Source: Agelaius tricolor (lineage: Eukaryota; Chordata; Aves; Passeriformes; Icteridae). Taken from it: a stretch of DNA of 64,000 nucleotides. Position numbers and translations under genes: made by a program. Below, in pieces: positions 37,911 to 51,700 of the stretch. Location: contig JALJCS010000001.1 of NCBI GenBank assembly GCA_023055355.1, forward strand, positions 82,438,881-82,502,880. The letters are read 5' to 3'. How positions within the stretch are numbered: the stretch's first letter is position 1; each line of letters opens with the position of its first letter. The notes under the pieces are model-generated. The model did not search any database and was not told where the DNA came from. It worked only from the letters and a program-made list of their open reading frames with translations.

Positions 37911-40900
37911 CATTTGAAAATGTAGCTCTCTATGGTGACCCATCATCAAAGAGATAGCTAACTGGAAGAGTTCTGCCAGGATCAGTTCTATAGAATAACT
38001 TTGTCAGTGGTTCTAAATATACAGATGCTAGTGATAAAGTTTTCCACAAAGATTAGTGGAATAATAAATAACAATTAGAAGGAGTAATTCAAATGGAGAC
38101 ATCTGTTCTGCAAGACCCATGGTTCTGACTAGGTTATTGAAAGCAAGACTCAGAGCGGGTTGATTTTATTGTACAAGAATTTTCATGGGAAGAAGATGAT
38201 AAATCCTGAAAGACAGTTTAACTGGGGAAAAAAATCAATGATAAAGCATTTTAAGTCAAGCACATTTGCATTAGAAAAATTAGACAAAAAAAATTTGATT
38301 ATTTCGGTAGTCCTGTTCCTTTTGCTTATATATCTATGTAAGAAAACCAAAGGGAATGATTCCTAATGTAGCATTTGTGGCAGTTCCATGAGCTCCTCAA
38401 TTTGGTAGACTGTCTTAATTATAAGCCTTCAGGAAATTAATTATTCCTGAAGATTTTTCAGCACTTTACTCAATTTTTACATTTCAGCACAGTCAATGTC
38501 ATTTAAGCCTTTTAGTCACAAACAGTTTTTTACAGTCAGCTATGCCACCCTTTCACCTGTTCTTACTTGTCTTAGCCTGTTACAGAAGGATGCAGAATCT
38601 TTAAGAAATATTGATAAAAACCTTGGTTTAAAATGCTTTTGAAGCATTGTTGAGCCATTTTTCCTTTGCATTGATATAACTGTTTTCCTTCTACTATCAT
38701 CAGTGGCAAAAACTTGTTAAAATAAAATTTTAAAGGATTTGCTTTAAAATTCTTGAAAGCTAGATAAGGACTTTGACACAGCACCTGTAGCAGTTAAGAT
38801 AATTTTTCTTTATTAATTTTTAAACAAGAGATTATTTCCTTCTGGGATACATGAGGACTGTGTCTTCAAGACCTTGAAAAAATTGAATGTTGGGTCTCAT
38901 TACTACTGTCAGGCAGCAAGATAATGATTTGAGAAATAGCCCATGAATGAGAATATTTTTTAAGTTATTCCTTTGTTTTATATTTTAAAGGTTATTCTGA
39001 ACAAAGAGAATGTGCAAACTCTGTCTTTCACAAAATGTATCAATATTAGAATAGGAGAGTGCTTTGCAATTGAAACTAGAATAATTGCTCTGGCAGACAT
39101 GAGGCTGTAGTAGAAACCTGGTCTCAGCTCAACTTTTATTGAATCCTGAGTTTTTAGCTGGAAGGAGACCTCAAATCCAATACTGATTGCAGTCCAATAA
39201 CCTTTGGACCCCCAAAGTCTCTTCAGGTCAGCATCACAGTATATTACTGTAGTAAAATAAAAGAGTCAGCACAAAGAGGAACTGTTCCCTCTTGTCTGTC
39301 ACTGCTGCTCTGCTTGGTTGTGTCTTCAGAGGGTGAGGAAATGAGCCTCTTAATTTTAAGCATAACTAGTTCAGATACATCATGATAAAAGCATGGACAA
39401 ATTTGCTCTTTTGAAATACAATGCAAATTTTTATTTTATATTTCATCTTTATTAAATATAAGGGAAAAAAAACCACCAATACCTGTACTGAACAAAAGGC
39501 AAACTATGTAGGGAGAGCCAATATGTTAAAAAGAAACTAGTTATTTTTCTGGACTGACATAATATCCCTTAAAGCAACCTAATCTTGAAATACATGTTGC
39601 TCAGTTTGGTCTGAAACTTAGGAGTCTTTATAGTCTGTCCTCTGTAGGCTCAAAAATGGAGGCAACCAGAATTTGTAGGAATCCCAAAAATGTAGGTCAA
39701 GAGATATCACATGGAGTTAAAGATTCATTCTCAATTCTTGGTAATAATAATTATTATTAATCAAGATTATGAAATCATTGAAATATCTATTTCATACCAT
39801 TTGTTTAACAAGGCAGTTTAGGAAGGCTGCCATCTGTTATTATGTACTACAGTGATTAGAGATAGGCAAAACTGAAGTCCTCCCTTTCAGCAGTCTGCAG
39901 ATCATGAATATAAGTCATCAAAATATACTGAGCAAAAAAATCTGCAGTAATGGGAAGAAACTACTATATTCAAGTAAATAATTGTACAGCATCTCACCCC
40001 TGACTATCTAATTCCAGAGTATAAAAAAGAATCTAATTAAAAAACTCTTCACTTATGACAGCGCCTTACAAAGTTGTGACAGAGTTATGGAGAGATATAA
40101 CTACACTATATTGTTAAAAAAAACCCTCAAACCAGCAAAATAAGCAAATAAGTTAAAGACAGTTTCATTTCCAGCAAGCTACTCAGAAGGTTTTCCCCTT
40201 ACCTCTCTATCTAGAGTGTTCTCTCTTAATTGAACCAGGACATATGGATGGGACAAAGAGTGCATTTCCATTTTAGAATTTTTCAGCCAGGGAAAGTTCT
40301 AGCCCGCAGTTAAGCTCTTCTCTGAGATGTTTTTCACCTACCTACAACAGAGTGGGGATGCATGGCTAAGGCTCAGCCCAGTCCTCAGGAAGTCTTAGGA
40401 CTAGGAGAGACGTCACGTCCAGTAGGAGTGGGGCTACAAAGGAGTCACCTGCAATCTGTTTCCTACACACTTTTTGTGTGTTTTTTTCCTCATCCCACAG
40501 CGTCAAGCTCAGCAAGTCCTTCCCAGGTCTGCACAATAAGGCTTCATCCCTCAGTGGTTCTGTGTCCCCTAGACACTGGAGTGGTACAGGTTCTCAGCTC
40601 TATCACATCCTCTACAGAGTCCCAGCAGAGACAGAGCAGGAGGGCTGAAGACCACTGGCCACAACTTTTGTTTAGATAAAGTACTGCGCAGTATCATTAT
40701 GCTGGTGAACTACTGATTTTGCACTGGAGGTCTGTTTCTCCCATCATTCACACTGACTTCCACGGGAACTCCATTGCTGTCACCACATCACCCTTGTCCC
40801 ATCAGGCACCGGAATCTAAGCCTGACCCAACTGCACTGCCTGGTTCAAAGAAAGATTCAAACCACAGCTGATTTAGAGACTATTTCTGATGTATTTATCA

Positions 40901-42217
40901 TCAGTGATTTAGAATTTCAGAGCACATGAACTTCTCATGAGTGGTTGTGGAACAATCTTTTAAATTTAAAATACCACTTCCCCTGAAATGCAGCCTTTTC
41001 TCATTTAAGACTAAATTTACACAAAATTCCTCATATGACAATGTTTTAGTACCATCTAGGAGACTTTGGTTCTGGAATAAGGCCAGACTGTACCTAGGCA
41101 CCAGCTTTTGGGGCAAACACAAAAAATTATATCCGGCTTACTGTGTTATTTTATGCAGTCCTCAAAAATGAGAGTCACTGCAAGTGTCAGTGCTCAGTTT
41201 GAATAGAGTCTCTACCTGTTTGGCAAGACCCTATTATTTTCCAAATACATTGTTGGTCTGGTCATAGTCTCTTGATAATGAACTGCATAAAGCAAGGATT
41301 AATTCATTGTTAACTGCTTTATCTCAAACTATGCAGACATTGCAAATTCATCTGCATTTCAAAGCAGGGATTTGCTCAAAATGTTCAGATTGGCCTGAGA
41401 ACACCTGCTTTTCAGATGCAGCAAATAAGGTACCCACTGTTTCTGAAAGGCAAATTTCAATCTTATCATGAAATTCAGTATATCAGAAACAGAAGGATGG
41501 AAAAAAAGCAATAGTAAATAACATCAGTTTTGAAATGTGTAAGCAGCATTCTAGAGATATTTTTTTTTACCTCTATACTAATGCACAATTATATATTGGA
41601 GACTAAGGATTTTTGCCAGGCCTGAAAGTCACTTCAGCAACAGGACAGAAGCATCAGCAAGAGGGGAGCAGCATTGGGTTTGCAGTGCTCCCACATGACT
41701 GGCACCTCATTGAGGAGCTGCCCAAAGAGCAGCTGCAGAGAAGAGTAAATGTGCTGCCCCCCATCTCCTCATCTTCCTCACACATGAAGACAGCACATTA
41801 AAGGAAGAAGACAATAAAAATGCAAACAGTATTTGAAGCAGTGCAGGCAGAAATGTAGAAAAGAGCTGAAAGCCTTAAAGCCTTCTACATGGTATGCATA
41901 GGAAGCACAGAGGGGAGGAGTGCCAGGGCATCTGGAAATGATCTGGCTGAATTTTTAAAAGCCTGGAAGTAGCCATCAGGAAATGTTTGACTCTAAAATG
42001 CAGAATGACACAATGGGTATTGCATTTTTCAAGAATCCAGAAAACTTAAATTCTGTCTTTTATTTGACTGAACATTGATATATAAATAAAATTATCTGAG
42101 TTTTATATCTTAACTGTGAAAAAATAGATTTATTTTTTTACTTATGTGCAAATTTATTTAATTTATATTTGTGTATTGGGAGGGGGACATGATGACTCAA
42201 CACCAAGAGATGATTAT
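37911..42217. other. Non-coding DNA, no feature recognised
   Basis: No credible coding frame. GAGTTTTTAGCTGGAAGGAG near 39149 faintly recalls a CR1 tail but is too short to call. Confidence 0.5.
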
Positions 42218-42267
42218 ATCTCTGATACAATCTCTGATCTCATAATATCTCTGATTGTATCTCTGAT
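42218..42267. repeat. Short interrupted repeat, ATCTCTGAT x 4
   Basis: Exact copies start at 42218, 42230, 42247 and 42259, with intervals of 12, 17 and 12 bases, suggesting a decayed 12-bp tandem unit. No function is evident. Confidence 0.8.
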
Positions 42268-45200
42268 ATTCTGTCTGTCTTTTTGAGACACTGCTTAACT
42301 TTTGCAGGTAACCCTGATGTGTTTCATTTTACCCCTTTCTGAAGCAGGGATATTTATCTCAAGAAGACAAACGAAGCTTAACCATTTATGTTTAATGAAT
42401 ACTTGGACAGAAGGTATTACATGTATATACACCTCCCTGAGTAGAGATTGAACACCATCTTTAATAGAGCCAATGTTATAATAGTCACTGCCCAGTAAAA
42501 GAAGCTGCCCACAATGCAGCTGGGAAGCCACACCAATGCTCACACATGCAATGACATAATCCTTTGCAATAACTTAACTGAATTGAAGATAGATGTCTCC
42601 AAAAGCTTTCTTGCTTGTATATGTGAAAAACATTAAGTATTTGACTATAATGACTTAAATACTATGCATGTAGAATCACAACAATTTTGAGGGAAACTTA
42701 CCTTTGAACTGATTATTCAAATCTAAGATGGTTCAAGAGACATTTCAGTTTAGGCATGGTTGGAAAATTGAAGGAAATCTTAAAAATATATATGATTTAA
42801 AAACATATTATTTAAAACCAAATTTTCCTGGCAATCAGGAAAATTTCCCTGATAGGGAAATTCTCTTGGATCTCGTCCATTTGTTCCTCAAACTTTCACT
42901 TGGGTCACAAATTGGTGAGATTATTGCATCTCCAGGAGAAAAACTATGGATATAGATGAGGTTCCTGCCATCAAAACTGGGGCCACAGGCCATAGGTCAG
43001 GTGCTTTTCTGCACAGCCCTCTGCAAGAGCCTTCCTCTTCGCATATGAGACTGAGAGAATGAGCTGGCCATTTCTCATTGTTTCCCATGATTTACCTCAC
43101 TGAAAGGTCCAAATTTTAATGTAGTGATTCAAAAACTGTATTTGCATATGTAATTCCACAATCACTTTGACTTTCTGAATTTGAGTGCATGATGGCAGAC
43201 AAATATGAGAAGAAATACGTCTTTAGTGAAGAAGTATATTTGTTTTCTAAGGGGACAAGGGGTTTGTTTGTTACTTTTTTCTTTAATCACATCAGTCAAT
43301 TTTAGACAATTTTCTGAGGTCCCTATCAAAAGATATTATTCCATGATTCTGTTTTTCAATTAATAATGGCTAGAACTAGAGTTCTCAAAAATATTTTCTG
43401 CCTTATGAGGGCAAAATTAAATTAAAACAAAAAAGACAAAATAACCTACCAAAAGGACAGTTAGAATAACTTTTTATTATTTTTTTTTCCTAAATGATAC
43501 GTAGGAAACAATTCAGGGTTGGTGAATAAAATCCAGTGAGACTAGACTTTTCTAAAAGTTTCACAAGTTTGAAGTCTAGTGTTCAGCATTGTTTTAAAAG
43601 GAAATCCATTGATATTCCATTTTTCAACACAAATTTCTTTTTCATTTGTCTTAACCATGTGAAACTGGAAGATAGTTTTACTGGGATGAGCTAGATTGCC
43701 TATCACATGAAGATTTCCCTTTCAGTTTGAAGGCTTCTCTGAAAGGCAGACCGCAGTTCAAGCAGGCATTGCTGCTAAAAAAGGAGTTACTGGGTGAGAC
43801 TGTATTGACTGAGGCAAGCAGGTCAGACTGCATAATTATAATGACACCTTTGGCCTTAAAAATCTATCTCTACCTGCATAAACAATGCATCAAGCATTAC
43901 ACATGATACATAATAATTATATGATTAATTGTGTCTGATTTTCTTTACATATGCTAGCCTATACTTATAAAGTTACTCCTTCATAAAGGTATGATGTTTG
44001 GAAAATTGAGGATATCAAGAAAAACGGGAGTCAATGTGTTGCACATTCATGAGCTGAATGATAATTTTCTGACTGTTCTTCTCTTTTACAGTTGTTTTTA
44101 TCCTTTTTTTCACCCCCAGCTGCTGAAAAGTAGAGACCAGGATCAAATAATAGAATTTTTTTCATGTAAAAGTTCTCATTTCTTTTCTTATATTCCAGTC
44201 TTTCTCCAAGTTCTGAGAGGGACTCAGTGTTTACTCACCAATGTAATTACCCATGCCCTCAAAAGAGTTCAGCGCTCATTTAATCATGAAACACAAGAGT
44301 TAGACTTTCAGAAATGTTCTCTATTAAAATTGTATCTTTATAGACACCTCTGTGCTTTGAGTCCAGCAAGGGTAAAAGGATTACGAAGACAGGAATTAAA
44401 AACATAGATGTAATGCCACTAAAAAGAAATAAGGATTTTTGAAGGTAGGGGAAGAAGAAAGTTCTGCAGGAAAACCTCCCCATTACCAGACTGAAACACA
44501 GAAACGGGGAAGTATGAAATGCACAAGAGCACTCTGCTAAGCCTTGCAGAGGCTGCTGTGAGCAGGAAGACTTCTTTGGGGCTCATTTTTCTGGGAAAAA
44601 AACTGAGCTGCACTTTAGAGGCATTCTCCAGACTCTTCTGATATGTCAAAGCCAGGTTTGGCATTACTATTACAGGTAAAAAAAATAAGTTACAGAGAAA
44701 GGCTGGTAGACTCATGCAGTCAGAAGTGGAAATCAGTGGTTTCCATTAAAGATATTGACAAAGTTTAGGTAGATTTCAGTAGGAAGGAAGGATGTCAGTG
44801 ATCAGAATATTTCAACATGTGCTTCAACAGAAATAACCCTTTGCAAAAGATATTTTAATAGAAAATATCTGAAACCAAATAGAAACACCAGCATGAAGAA
44901 CCTCTTGGAAAAATCCTGGGGAAAAGAAGGGTCTACTATAAGTTTTTTTCTAGATATCAGCCCACATCACAAAATCTGTTTCTGCTAGAAAAGCATAGAA
45001 TCGCCAGTCTCAGGAGAAAAAAAAAACCTCTACAAACCAACACAAGCAAACCAAATATAAAAAAAAATAAAAAAAACATGAAAAAAAAATAAAGGAAAGA
45101 AGGAACAAGCCATGCTGCCAGGAGGTACTAGGAGTTAAAGATAGAATCTTTAAACCTGTCAAGAAGGTGCTTGATGTACAAGAAGGATGTTATATGACAT

Positions 45201-46388
45201 CTGGCATATGGCCTTCCAATACAAGGAGAGTGCAATCCTGCTCCAGAGATACCATGAAAAGATTTGTCATTTATTTCAGTGGAGTCTAGTAAAAGTCAAG
45301 GTCCAGATCTCCCCATTCCACCTATGCAATTTAAGCACCAATCTCCAGTTAATGGCACAGAAGCAAAAGCTTCTCTGTGATATTGCCTAACCCTTGAGAC
45401 CTTTGAAACTTGTTGGAATCTTCCTGATCCACCTGAAAATTCCCAAGGTTCCTCAGCTTGTGTCCCTACATGTTTTCAAGAGCACCTGGCTGGGGATTTG
45501 GCACTGATTCCTACTTTAGGGCCACTGTGATGAAAAGTTCAGATGGAGAAAATCCCTGAGGCTTTGTATAGTTTTTTGTGTAGTTTGGTGGTGCAGATGG
45601 CTGAGGAAGTTCCTCTCCCATCTGTCATTCTTACCCCAGCACTGCAATTTGTTTTCAGTTGCTCTCCTGCAACTGTCTGTGAGTTTTACTGTAAGTGGGA
45701 CTTTAACAATGACCCCTCTTTGGGAAAAAAAAAAATTAAAAAATAAATGCTTTAGTATAGCTTATTCTTGCAGTCTGGTTTACAGCTTTGCTCCATTTTC
45801 TGAATTACATCAGAAAATTGGAGCAGACAAAAGTCTATGATGCTAAAGCAGAAACTCAGTGGCAAGAGGGAGGCCAACATGGTCAACAGGTTTTGCCATG
45901 GGAGGGGATCACAGCACAGGTGCCCTGAGGGACACAGCTCACCAGCTGTACCCTCAGCATGCCAAATTCCTGCTGTCAGGGCTGAAGGTGTTTCGACCCC
46001 AACCCACGTTTTGTGCAATAGTCATGAGGATCGATTTTGCAGCCAACGGGTATCTATTTGTGGGGTTTAGGCCTAACATGATGGAACTTAAGGCATATAT
46101 TTTGTAAAATATGGAGGTTCATACCAAAATAAGCAGGTGCAAGGTCACGTCTCACTTCTTGAACTGAAAGTTTAGTTGCTTCTGTTTTTTAATAATGTCT
46201 GTGCAGTGTGAAAGGGGAGCAACAATGAAACTGTAGCCCAACTCTGCTGGAACTGCAAATTTGATGGTGGAATTTTTTTTTCAAGCCCTGAGTTTTACCT
46301 CTGCAAATCATCATAAAGCAAATGCTGCTTTCTGGGCTATTATGTCCTTGCAGAACTACTTTTATGGTAAAGTTTAAGTCAACACTAA
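42268..46388. other. Non-coding DNA, no feature recognised
   Basis: A-rich low complexity occurs at 45018-45096. Frames up to 138 codons (43991-44407 plus) have no recognised domain. Confidence 0.55.
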
Positions 46389-46393
46389 GAGCA
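46389..46393. repeat. Target-site duplication of the ERVL solo LTR (GAGCA)
   Basis: Matches GAGCA at 46960-46964 on the other side of the LTR. Five bases is the expected length for ERVL integration. Confidence 0.7.
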
Positions 46394-46959
46394 AGTGCTG
46401 GTTTTAGTTTTCTTCAGACTGTCTTGTATGAGGTTATGTGGTGGACTAGTGCTGAACACAGGGTCAATAATATAGAGATGGTTCTGTTACTGCTGAGCAG
46501 GACTTACACAGAGCCAAGGTCTTTTCTGCTTTTTGTACTGCCACACTGGTGAGGAGGCTGGAGGTGCCGGGGATGTTGGGAGGAGCTGGGACAGATGACC
46601 CAAACCGACCAAAAAGATATTTCATACTAGATGACATCATGCTCAGTATATAAAGTGAGGGGAGGAAGAAGAAAGGGGGGATGTGTGTAGTGATGACATT
46701 TGTCTTCCCAAGTCACTGTTGAAGATGATGAGGCCCTGCTCTCCTAGAGAGGGCTGAGCACCTGCCTGAACATGGGAAGCAGTGAACTGATTTGTTTTGC
46801 TTATATGTGTGGCTTTTACTTTCCCTATTAAACTGTCTTTATCCTAACACATGAGTTCACTAACTTTTACCTTTGCAATTCTTTCCCCAATCCTGCTGGT
46901 GGAGGAGTGAGTGAGCAGTTGTGTGGTACTTGGCTACTGGCTGGAGTTAAACCATGACA
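46394..46959 (+). mobile_element. Solo LTR of an avian ERVL-type element
   Basis: The right end reads TTAAACCATGACA and the body keeps several features I know from abundant avian ERVL LTRs: a run of AAACCGACCAAAAAG, a TATATAAA box at 46647-46654, the GGGAAGCAGTGAA segment, and the ATTAAA polyadenylation signal at 46827-46832. The 5-bp sequence GAGCA flanks both sides (46389-46393 and 46960-46964), the duplication size of ERVL. The first base pair appears mutated from TG to AG. No internal region is present, so this is a solo LTR left by recombination. Confidence 0.82.
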
Positions 46960-46964
46960 GAGCA

Positions 46965-48732
46965 AAATCACTATTTTTTTATATCTGGAATATGAAAAGG
47001 AATGATACTTTAAAAAATAGGATCATTAATGTAGTTCTGCCCTTACTATGACAGCTGAAGATCTTAGCAGTAAAATGTAAGAGCACAAGTGAGGCTATCC
47101 TTGCTGAAAACTGAAAAACATTGCTTATCCTTTTGGGGCACAAGAATGAACAGAAAGTGGGAAAGAGGAGCTGCAATGGCAATGCCTGAAGTCACGTTCT
47201 CTGGTGAGTTACACTGTGCTAAACACGGGCTATAAATGCCTTGCAGCAGACTGATTTGAATGTTTCCATGTAGTTTCCATGCTGCCTTCCAGGTGGATAC
47301 TTTCTGGCACAAAAAGTAGGTTGGAATGAAAACAGATTTGAGGAGCATGGCCTTTATGATGAGTTGCACAGTTAAATGTGCCAAACTGTACTTTCACACA
47401 AGTATATTCAGGTCCAAGTTTGGTTCGCTCCAAATGGAGATGGACTTGCAATTGGCATGAAAGATGCTGGCACAAGGCAGTAAGTGATAGCCAGAAATGA
47501 AATCAGGTTTTCTATTCAGCAGAGCAAGCAGCACTCCATGGAAGAGAAGTCCACCTTAAGGACCAGAGGCAGCATTGTCTATCTCTGACAATTATCTCCT
47601 GTGCTTCCTCAGGGTGAGCCATGCAAACATCTCTGAATGGCATCTTGCTTGCTTGTTTTTTTTTTCTGTGTGTTTACCTACGATATATGATGAGGGATGA
47701 GACCAGAGAAAGAGTGAAACAACCCCACTTCTGAAATAATTGAAAATCCCCAAAGCTCTTCAGGATATTGGGTGATGTTATCCGAGTGTGTTTGTCTGAG
47801 GGTAGTTGTTTTTCTGGGAGGAAGCAGGGAAGTTAATTAGACTTGACTGAAGTAACAATGAAGATTTAAATCTCCTTACTTTGTCATTCATGAGCAAATA
47901 GGCTAAAGATGGTTAAACCTGATCTCACTGAGGCAACTCACACATGCACCTGGTAGCTTTTACTTCAGCAGATTCTTAGCAGTTTTTCAGTTATGGTTTT
48001 CATAATTCTTTCAGAGCATGCTACTCATTTGGATAATCTAAATGTTTATTTACATGTACATATATGTACTTAGAAAATAATTAATTGGCTGATGGAACTA
48101 CTGTATGTATTTTTATTCTGTGAATATATGACAATATTTTGGTTTTAGTTATTTCAGATTGACATCACATATTATAATACAGCCAAAGGTAACAGAAAGT
48201 ACTGCACAGTATTTTATTATTTTCTGTCACTTCTTCCTTACAGAGCAGAATCTGATCCTAGCCTGGGAAGAAGCTCAAGGGTGACCTGCACAACATTTCC
48301 CACAGGACAAAAACCTGAGTCATGATATGAAGGTGGCAGAAAACGTCCCTACATCACAGAGGTACATTAAGAAAAGTCATCTTTCATTAATTTCAAGCTA
48401 GGGTTTTGCGAACTAATAAGGTCCTGCTTCATATATTCAGTGTCTAGAGGACAAACTGCCATGCAATGTACAAATTACACCTTTTTTGGCTGACACAAAC
48501 AAACGTAATCTGCTGGCTGCTGGTTTGGAGGAGCTCTTTACTGATGTTCATGCTAGTTACTGGCCAGTCAGAAATTTTTCAGGGAAATATTTTTGTGTCA
48601 GAAAAGTGCTGATGCACCGAGGTGGCTCCTCTAACAGGGAAATGCTGAGGTAGACAGAAGTTTCCATGAGAAGGGGTGCTCAGATGCACTCTCCTGTCTT
48701 CTCAAAGTCAAACATTAAGAGAGAGGGAGAAG
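46965..48732. other. Non-coding DNA, no feature recognised
   Basis: Frames up to 106 codons without motifs. No repeat family recognised. Confidence 0.55.
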
Positions 48733-48793
48733 TTTTGTCACTTCACCCTCTCTCACCCTCAGGCTGAGGGTGGAAGAGGGTGAAGTGACAAAA
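48733..48793. repeat. 61-bp near-perfect palindrome (hairpin/cruciform)
   Basis: The outer arms of 19 bases (48733-48751 and 48775-48793) are exact complements. Two unpaired bases on each side follow, then inner arms CACCCTCAG and CTGAGGGTG (48754-48762 and 48764-48772) around a single central G at 48763. In all 28 of 30 positions per arm pair. It sits in otherwise unremarkable DNA. Confidence 0.93.
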
Positions 48794-51700
48794 GCTGACA
48801 CTTTGCAATCCCTTGTGTCTGCCCTGGCCTCTGGGGACACAGCAAGGCCCCAGGACTGAGGGGCTCTACCTCCTCCATGGGTCTGCAGGGTCCATTCGAG
48901 GGCTTTTCCCCCAGGGCTGAGCCGCTTCCTGCACCCCCACACATTGACCTTGATGGGGAGCCCAGTGGTGTCAATGCAAAAATGTCTTGAATGTGGCATA
49001 AGGAGGAGACCCATAACTTTTCCAAAATATTCATAAAACAGGGAAACAGATTCTTGTTCTGCTGTGACCACAGTTTATGGAACAGATTAGCCGTGGTGGT
49101 TCATACCAGACAACCCCTCCCAAGACATTCAGCCAGGCAGTAACACTTGGTACTGCCTTACATTTAATGAACGTTTTGCACAGGGCTCTTTAGGCAAGCT
49201 AGACTTTTAAAATTAGACTTTCAGTCCACACAGCAGATTGAATAATTCATTCTGCTACTACATAAATGGCAGTTTACTAATTTCAGTTCCTGAACTTGAG
49301 TGTCGTAAAGAACCTTCTGGACCATTTCTCAGCAGTCCCTCCCCACAGAGCTCTGTGCAGGCACAAATATTCCCTTCCCTGGCTCCAAGCATCACAGCCG
49401 TTTCTCATATATATGTGTATTAATATAGACATACAGAGCACAGGCAGGGACACATCACTGCACAGAAACAGCTTGGCATACTGTATGCGGGTGGGGAGTT
49501 AAAGTAGCAAAGGGGTGGTATGAATATACAATTTGGGTCCTTTTAGGAACATTCCAGACTAACAGTTTCAGATGTAGAGCCTGGCTATGATTTTTGTTTA
49601 GTGTTTTTCTTTCCCCCCACTACTGTCATAATTCTAGAAGCACATAAAATTTCAAAATTAAAGAAAAATAAAAATCAGAAAGGTGAATTTTGTTAAAACA
49701 TAGTAACCTGATACTCTTCACTGACACATCCTACATTCAAGTGATTTTTCTGAAGCTGTAGAGCTTGAAGTACATGGGCTTTTTCACATTTCCTTCCTGC
49801 AAAGGACTCCTTCACTCTAAGATCTGCAGTGCTGTGACATGGACCTACAACTGGGTCACTGGTAAATCCTCTCTACACTCAGGACCTCAAGGCAACATGC
49901 GATGCAAACTCAATAATTCATGAGCCCCAGATCTGACTTGACTGTGGCTCCTGGACCCCAGCAGGAAGGTTAGATCTCCCAGGAGCCCCCAGGGTGAGCC
50001 CAGGCTGTAAGGAATTTATAGTCTCACATTCATGGTTGGAAGCTTGTAAGATCAGCTCTTCCCGTGGTCTTCATTCTGCTTCCAACATTTGGAATTCCTG
50101 GGTCAGTCTTCCGAGGTTTACAGTTCCAGGGCAAATCTGGCAGAAAGATTCCCCCCTCAGTGGGCATCACAGGCCCTTCAGACTCTGAGAGTAGCTGATC
50201 CTACCCTTTAGTAGCAGCAAAATTAGAAATGCAATCTGCAGAAAGGTTTCAGCAGCATGCATTCCCTCAGAACAAATAGCATCTATCAAAATGTGGATGT
50301 TAATTTGCCTTTTTTTCAGATTACTTGAAATAAGCACATTGAAATTGCCTAATTGCAGATTCAGCTGACTGCTCTGCATGCCCAGTCACAAGCTGTGCAG
50401 GAGCAGTGAGGTTTTGGTGTGGAACCCCTGATCAGCTCCAAGGTGCATACACTGGCTGTTTCCAGGGCGAGCCCGTGGGATTCCTTTGGGACACGAGGAC
50501 ATAACAAGCACTGTTGGAGGTGCACTGAGCCTGCTCCAACCTCTGATGGGTCCAAAGTAGTGACCAAGCCTTTGGACAGCTTCAAACCATGTGTCCTGGT
50601 GATACTCAGCCTTCAGTGCAAATTAAAGCCCCTGGACCATGTGTGATGCAGATGCAGGGGTTTCAGGGCTTTGATCCACTGGTCTGCTTTTATTGTGCTG
50701 AATTGCATACAAACAGAGATTAATTCTTAGAGTATTACAAATATATATAAAATCTAAGAGTATGGAAACTCAGTCTGCACTGAAAATCTCCAGGTTTGGC
50801 AAATCTGATCAGTTGTAATCTGTCAGTCCTTCAAAGCTAATTCATGAAGTGTAACAGAAAGTTCCACCTCTTGAAAAAATAGAAGTGATTTTTATAACCC
50901 ATAGTGTAATTTTTTTTTTCTGCATATCAGATGAATAAAAATGGTCATATAATGATAGTGTTATCCAGTGAGATAAATCAGATCCAGATTCTCTCTAAAT
51001 TCAGAAGAAAGGCTTTAAAAAAACTTTTGTCTTTTTTCTAAATTTCAATTACACTGCTCACCTATAATCTTGGGCAAAAGTACACATTTATTAATAGAAA
51101 ATATTCAGTATCAAAATCCCTGTGTGGAGTGCCTGATTTCCTAAATTCATAAAAAACTATATTGGCAACATTAATTTTGTTTATTACTTTTTGGGAAATC
51201 TTGTTTATTTGTGCCCTGTACTACTTACTATTTATTTATATTCACTCCATTTTAAATGTTTTGGGATCCATTTAAGAAGTATAATGCATGTGACTCAAAC
51301 TGAAGACTGTATACATTTGAAGGATTAAACTAAAGAAGTTATAAAGAAGGGAAATGCAAGTACCGAGCCCCACAGCACTTCTGTGCCCACTCCAGTGCCG
51401 TGGCAGTGGCTGAGAGATTTTCTAAGTACATGCCACGAGGTACCAGCTTTCCTCCCTCCTTCCTGGGGGACATTGTTGGGCTGCTGCTCCCTCCCACTCA
51501 TCCTCTAAGGTTTGCACTGAGTGTGCCAGGTCATTCTCAGATCAGTGGGATATGACAAAAAATGTTTAAGTGCTGCCTTAAGACATTTGGCAAGCAAATG
51601 AGCCTGGTTTGTGAATGAATGGAAAAAAAACCCCCAAAACAAAAAACAAACTTGAAGATAATTCATAATTTGCAAATTGTTTGTTTAAAGCCATCACTGC

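Noticed and set aside
48715..49071. 118-codon minus-strand frame, at first suspected to be a processed pseudogene
   Set aside because: No protein family could be named and the frame runs through the palindrome, so it is more likely chance.
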